Assembly: GCA_016704465.1 (NCBI GenBank)
Contig: JADJAD010000014.1
Span: 1-64,000 of the forward strand
DNA from: Gemmatimonadota bacterium
Lineage (GTDB): Bacteria; Gemmatimonadota; Gemmatimonadetes; Gemmatimonadales; Gemmatimonadaceae
DNA length: 64,000 nucleotides
Direction: 5' to 3'
Under the pieces are notes generated by a model that did not search any database, was not told where the DNA came from, and saw nothing but the letters and a program-made list of their open reading frames with translations. Positions 62,203-64,000 of the stretch are shown piece by piece (position 1 is the stretch's first letter; the number at the start of each line of letters is the position of its first letter). A program made the position numbers and the translations under genes.

Positions 62203-63903
62203 ATGTTCACTCCGAAGCTGGTTACCACGCTCAGGTCGTATGACCGAGAGCAGTTTTCCGCCGACGTAACGGCCGGCATCATCGTCGGCATCGTCGCCTT
62301 GCCGTTGGCGATCGCCTTCGCGATCGCCAGTGGGGTCACGCCGGAGCGCGGGCTGTACACGGCGATTGTCGCCGGTTTCCTGATCTCGGTGCTCGGCGGT
62401 TCGCGCGTCCAGATCGGCGGACCGACCGGGGCGTTCGTCGTCATCGTCTACGGCATCGTGCAGCAGTACGGCCTGGCTGGCCTCACGGCCGCCACCCTCA
62501 TGGCTGGCGTGATGCTCGTTGCCATGGGACTCGCCCGCCTCGGCACGATTATCAAGTTCATTCCGCACCCGCTCATTACCGGGTTCACCAGCGGGATCGC
62601 GGTCATCATCTTCGTCGGGCAGCTCAAGGACCTGTTCGGCCTGAGCATGGGCCCCGTGCCCGCCGACTTCGTGGAGAAGGTGGTGGCGTACGGTGAACAC
62701 GCGGGAACGATCAACGCGCAGGCGCTCGCGATCGGGATCGCGTCCCTTGCCATCGTGCTCTGGTGGCCGAAAGTGAGTCGCCGGATTCCGTCCCCGTTCG
62801 TGGCGTTGGTCGTGACGACCGCGCTCGTGACGCTCATGGATCTGCCCGTCGAGACGGTGGGGAGTCGATTCGGGACGCTGCCATCGTCGCTGCCACATCC
62901 GGTTGTCCCGCACTTGTCATTCGCCGAGCTGCAGCGGCTCGTCTCGCCGGCATTCACCATCGCCCTGCTCGGCGCCATCGAATCGCTGCTCTCTGCGGTC
63001 GTGGCAGACGGGATGATCGGGACGCGGCATCGCTCCAACATGGAGCTGGTGGCGCAGGGGATCGCGAACATCGCCTCGCCGATCTTCGGCGGGATTCCCG
63101 CCACCGGCGCGATCGCCCGGACGGCGACGAACGTGAAGAGCGGCGGACGGACGCCGGTCGCCGGAATCGTGCATGCGGTTGTCCTGCTCCTCATCACCCT
63201 GTTCTTCGGGAAGTGGGCGGCGCTGATCCCGATGGCCACGCTCGCCGCGATCCTCGTCGTGGTCGCATATCAGATGAGCGAGTGGCGCACCTTTCGCGAC
63301 GAGCTGCGTGGTCCGCGCTCGGACATCGCGGTCCTGCTGGTCTCGTTCTTCCTGACCGTGCTGGTCGACCTGACCGTGGCCATCGAAGTCGGGATGGTCC
63401 TGGCGGCCTTCCTCTTCATGCACCGCATGTCGGAGGTCACCAACGTCAGTGCGGTCACCCGCGAACTGCGGCGTGAGGCAGCATCGGACGATGAGGACGA
63501 TGCGCACGCCATGGGGACGTATGACATTCCCGCTGGCGTCGAGGTGTACGAGGTGAACGGCGCGTTCTTCTTCGGCGCAGCCGAGACGTTCAAGGACACG
63601 CTCAACAAGGTGGGTCGCAAGCCGCTCGTCCTCGTCGTGCGCATGCGCAACGTGTCGGTGCTCGACGCCACGGCGCTGCGCGCGTTGCGGGACGTGGTAC
63701 GCCGCAGCCATCGGGATCGCACGCTCGTCCTCATCGCAGAGATCCACGCCCAACCGCTGCTCGCGCTGGAGCGTTCCGCACTGATGGAGGAACTCGGGCC
63801 GGAATCGGTCTGCACTACGCTGGACGATGCGCTGGTACGGGCGCGCGATTTCCTCGCCGCGCGTACGCCGACGCCACCCATGGGGACGCCGATCGCACCT
63901 TGA
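62203..63903 (+). CDS. SulP family anion transporter with STAS domain
   Basis: This is a 566-residue SLC26/SulP protein. About 12-14 membrane helices are seen (ADVTAGIIVGIVALPLAIAFAIASG, with GGSRVQIGGPTGAFVVIVYGI the characteristic early motif). A C-terminal STAS domain follows at about 435-550 (YEVNGAFFFGAAETFKDTL, LRMRNVSVLDATALRAL-type as VRMRNVSVLDATALRAL). Family members move sulfate, bicarbonate or dicarboxylates, and the cargo is not decided here. ATG 62203 fits the start of the first conserved segment. The window ends 97 bases later with no further gene, but with a CGTTAGG heptamer. Confidence 0.92.
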   Translation: MFTPKLVTTLRSYDREQFSADVTAGIIVGIVALPLAIAFAIASGVTPERGLYTAIVAGFLISVLGGSRVQIGGPTGAFVVIVYGIVQQYGLAGLTAATLMAGVMLVAMGLARLGTIIKFIPHPLITGFTSGIAVIIFVGQLKDLFGLSMGPVPADFVEKVVAYGEHAGTINAQALAIGIASLAIVLWWPKVSRRIPSPFVALVVTTALVTLMDLPVETVGSRFGTLPSSLPHPVVPHLSFAELQRLVSPAFTIALLGAIESLLSAVVADGMIGTRHRSNMELVAQGIANIASPIFGGIPATGAIARTATNVKSGGRTPVAGIVHAVVLLLITLFFGKWAALIPMATLAAILVVVAYQMSEWRTFRDELRGPRSDIAVLLVSFFLTVLVDLTVAIEVGMVLAAFLFMHRMSEVTNVSAVTRELRREAASDDEDDAHAMGTYDIPAGVEVYEVNGAFFFGAAETFKDTLNKVGRKPLVLVVRMRNVSVLDATALRALRDVVRRSHRDRTLVLIAEIHAQPLLALERSALMEELGPESVCTTLDDALVRARDFLAARTPTPPMGTPIAP

Positions 63904-64000
63904 ACGGGGGCGCCGGGCGCGGAGGCGCGTTAGGCTCCGGGGGGGAGCGCTCGCCGAATGTCGCGCTGTCCATTGGCCACGCCCATCCCAACGCTCACGC

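Overview
The window is about 64 kb of GC-rich (roughly two-thirds G+C by eye), gene-dense bacterial chromosome from a diderm. It carries LolA, a BamA/D15-type outer-membrane barrel, lipoboxes and a DUF5916 barrel protein. A short 287-residue housekeeping-type sigma factor, the many DUF5916/HyuAB/SPOR/TolB-like proteins and the overall style suggest Gemmatimonadota. That placement is an inference from gene content, not from a marker-gene search. I see no rRNA, tRNA, insertion sequence, prophage or CRISPR array. This is core chromosome, not an island.

Layout. 1-4.5 kb: the 3' end of ychF, a small lipoprotein, a frameshifted SRAP (YedK/HMCES) gene on the minus strand, then a ribosomal cluster rpsF-rpsR-DUF2232-rplI and rsfS. 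4.5-17 kb (plus strand): a very large metallopeptidase/TolB-propeller/BamA-barrel gene, a SPOR-domain lipoprotein, a degenerate BY-kinase-like SPOR membrane protein, smc, an RNase Z-like hydrolase, DAHP synthase and lolA. 17-22 kb (minus): rpmE-prfA-prmC-ylbF-tmk-ctp, with a good sigma-70-type promoter ahead of rpmE. 22.5-24.2 kb (plus): a Crp/Fnr regulator and an MBL hydrolase. 24.2-36.4 kb (minus): eight tightly packed genes, D-2-hydroxyacid dehydrogenase-rimO-SpoIID-Gfo/Idh-DUF4105-hyuA-hyuB-DUF5916. 36.7-38.7 kb (plus): a BIG2 lipoprotein. 38.9-49.8 kb (minus): yajQ, then hypothetical-lepB-sigma-DUF983, aldehyde dehydrogenase, a small membrane protein, and comM-larE-thpR-hypothetical-NtrC-type regulator. 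50-50.8 kb (plus): an esterase. 50.9-57.5 kb (minus): ABC exporter, unusual Nramp, and a coupled HEAT/HD-GYP pair. 57.7-64 kb: a small membrane protein, a GAF/PAS histidine kinase, an ACT-like/DinB pair (minus) and a SulP transporter.

How genes work together. Translation is heavily represented (bS6, bS18, bL9, bL31, RF1 and its methylase PrmC, RimO, RsfS, the bS18-linked DUF2232). A second theme is the envelope and division: LolA, signal peptidase, CtpA, SpoIID, BamA-like barrel, and two SPOR proteins next to smc. Many junctions are ATGA/GTGA overlaps, which implies translational coupling.

Outside the genes, the window is rich in short tandem repeats (10-21 bp). It also has a recurring intergenic module: a perfect hairpin flanked by GGGGGAC/GTCCCCC arrays, which can form G-quadruplexes on the G-rich strand. 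A CGTTAGG heptamer recurs inside minus-strand genes, where it supplies Leu(TTA)-Gly. Three conserved genes each carry a single-base frameshift, so sequencing or assembly indels should be considered.
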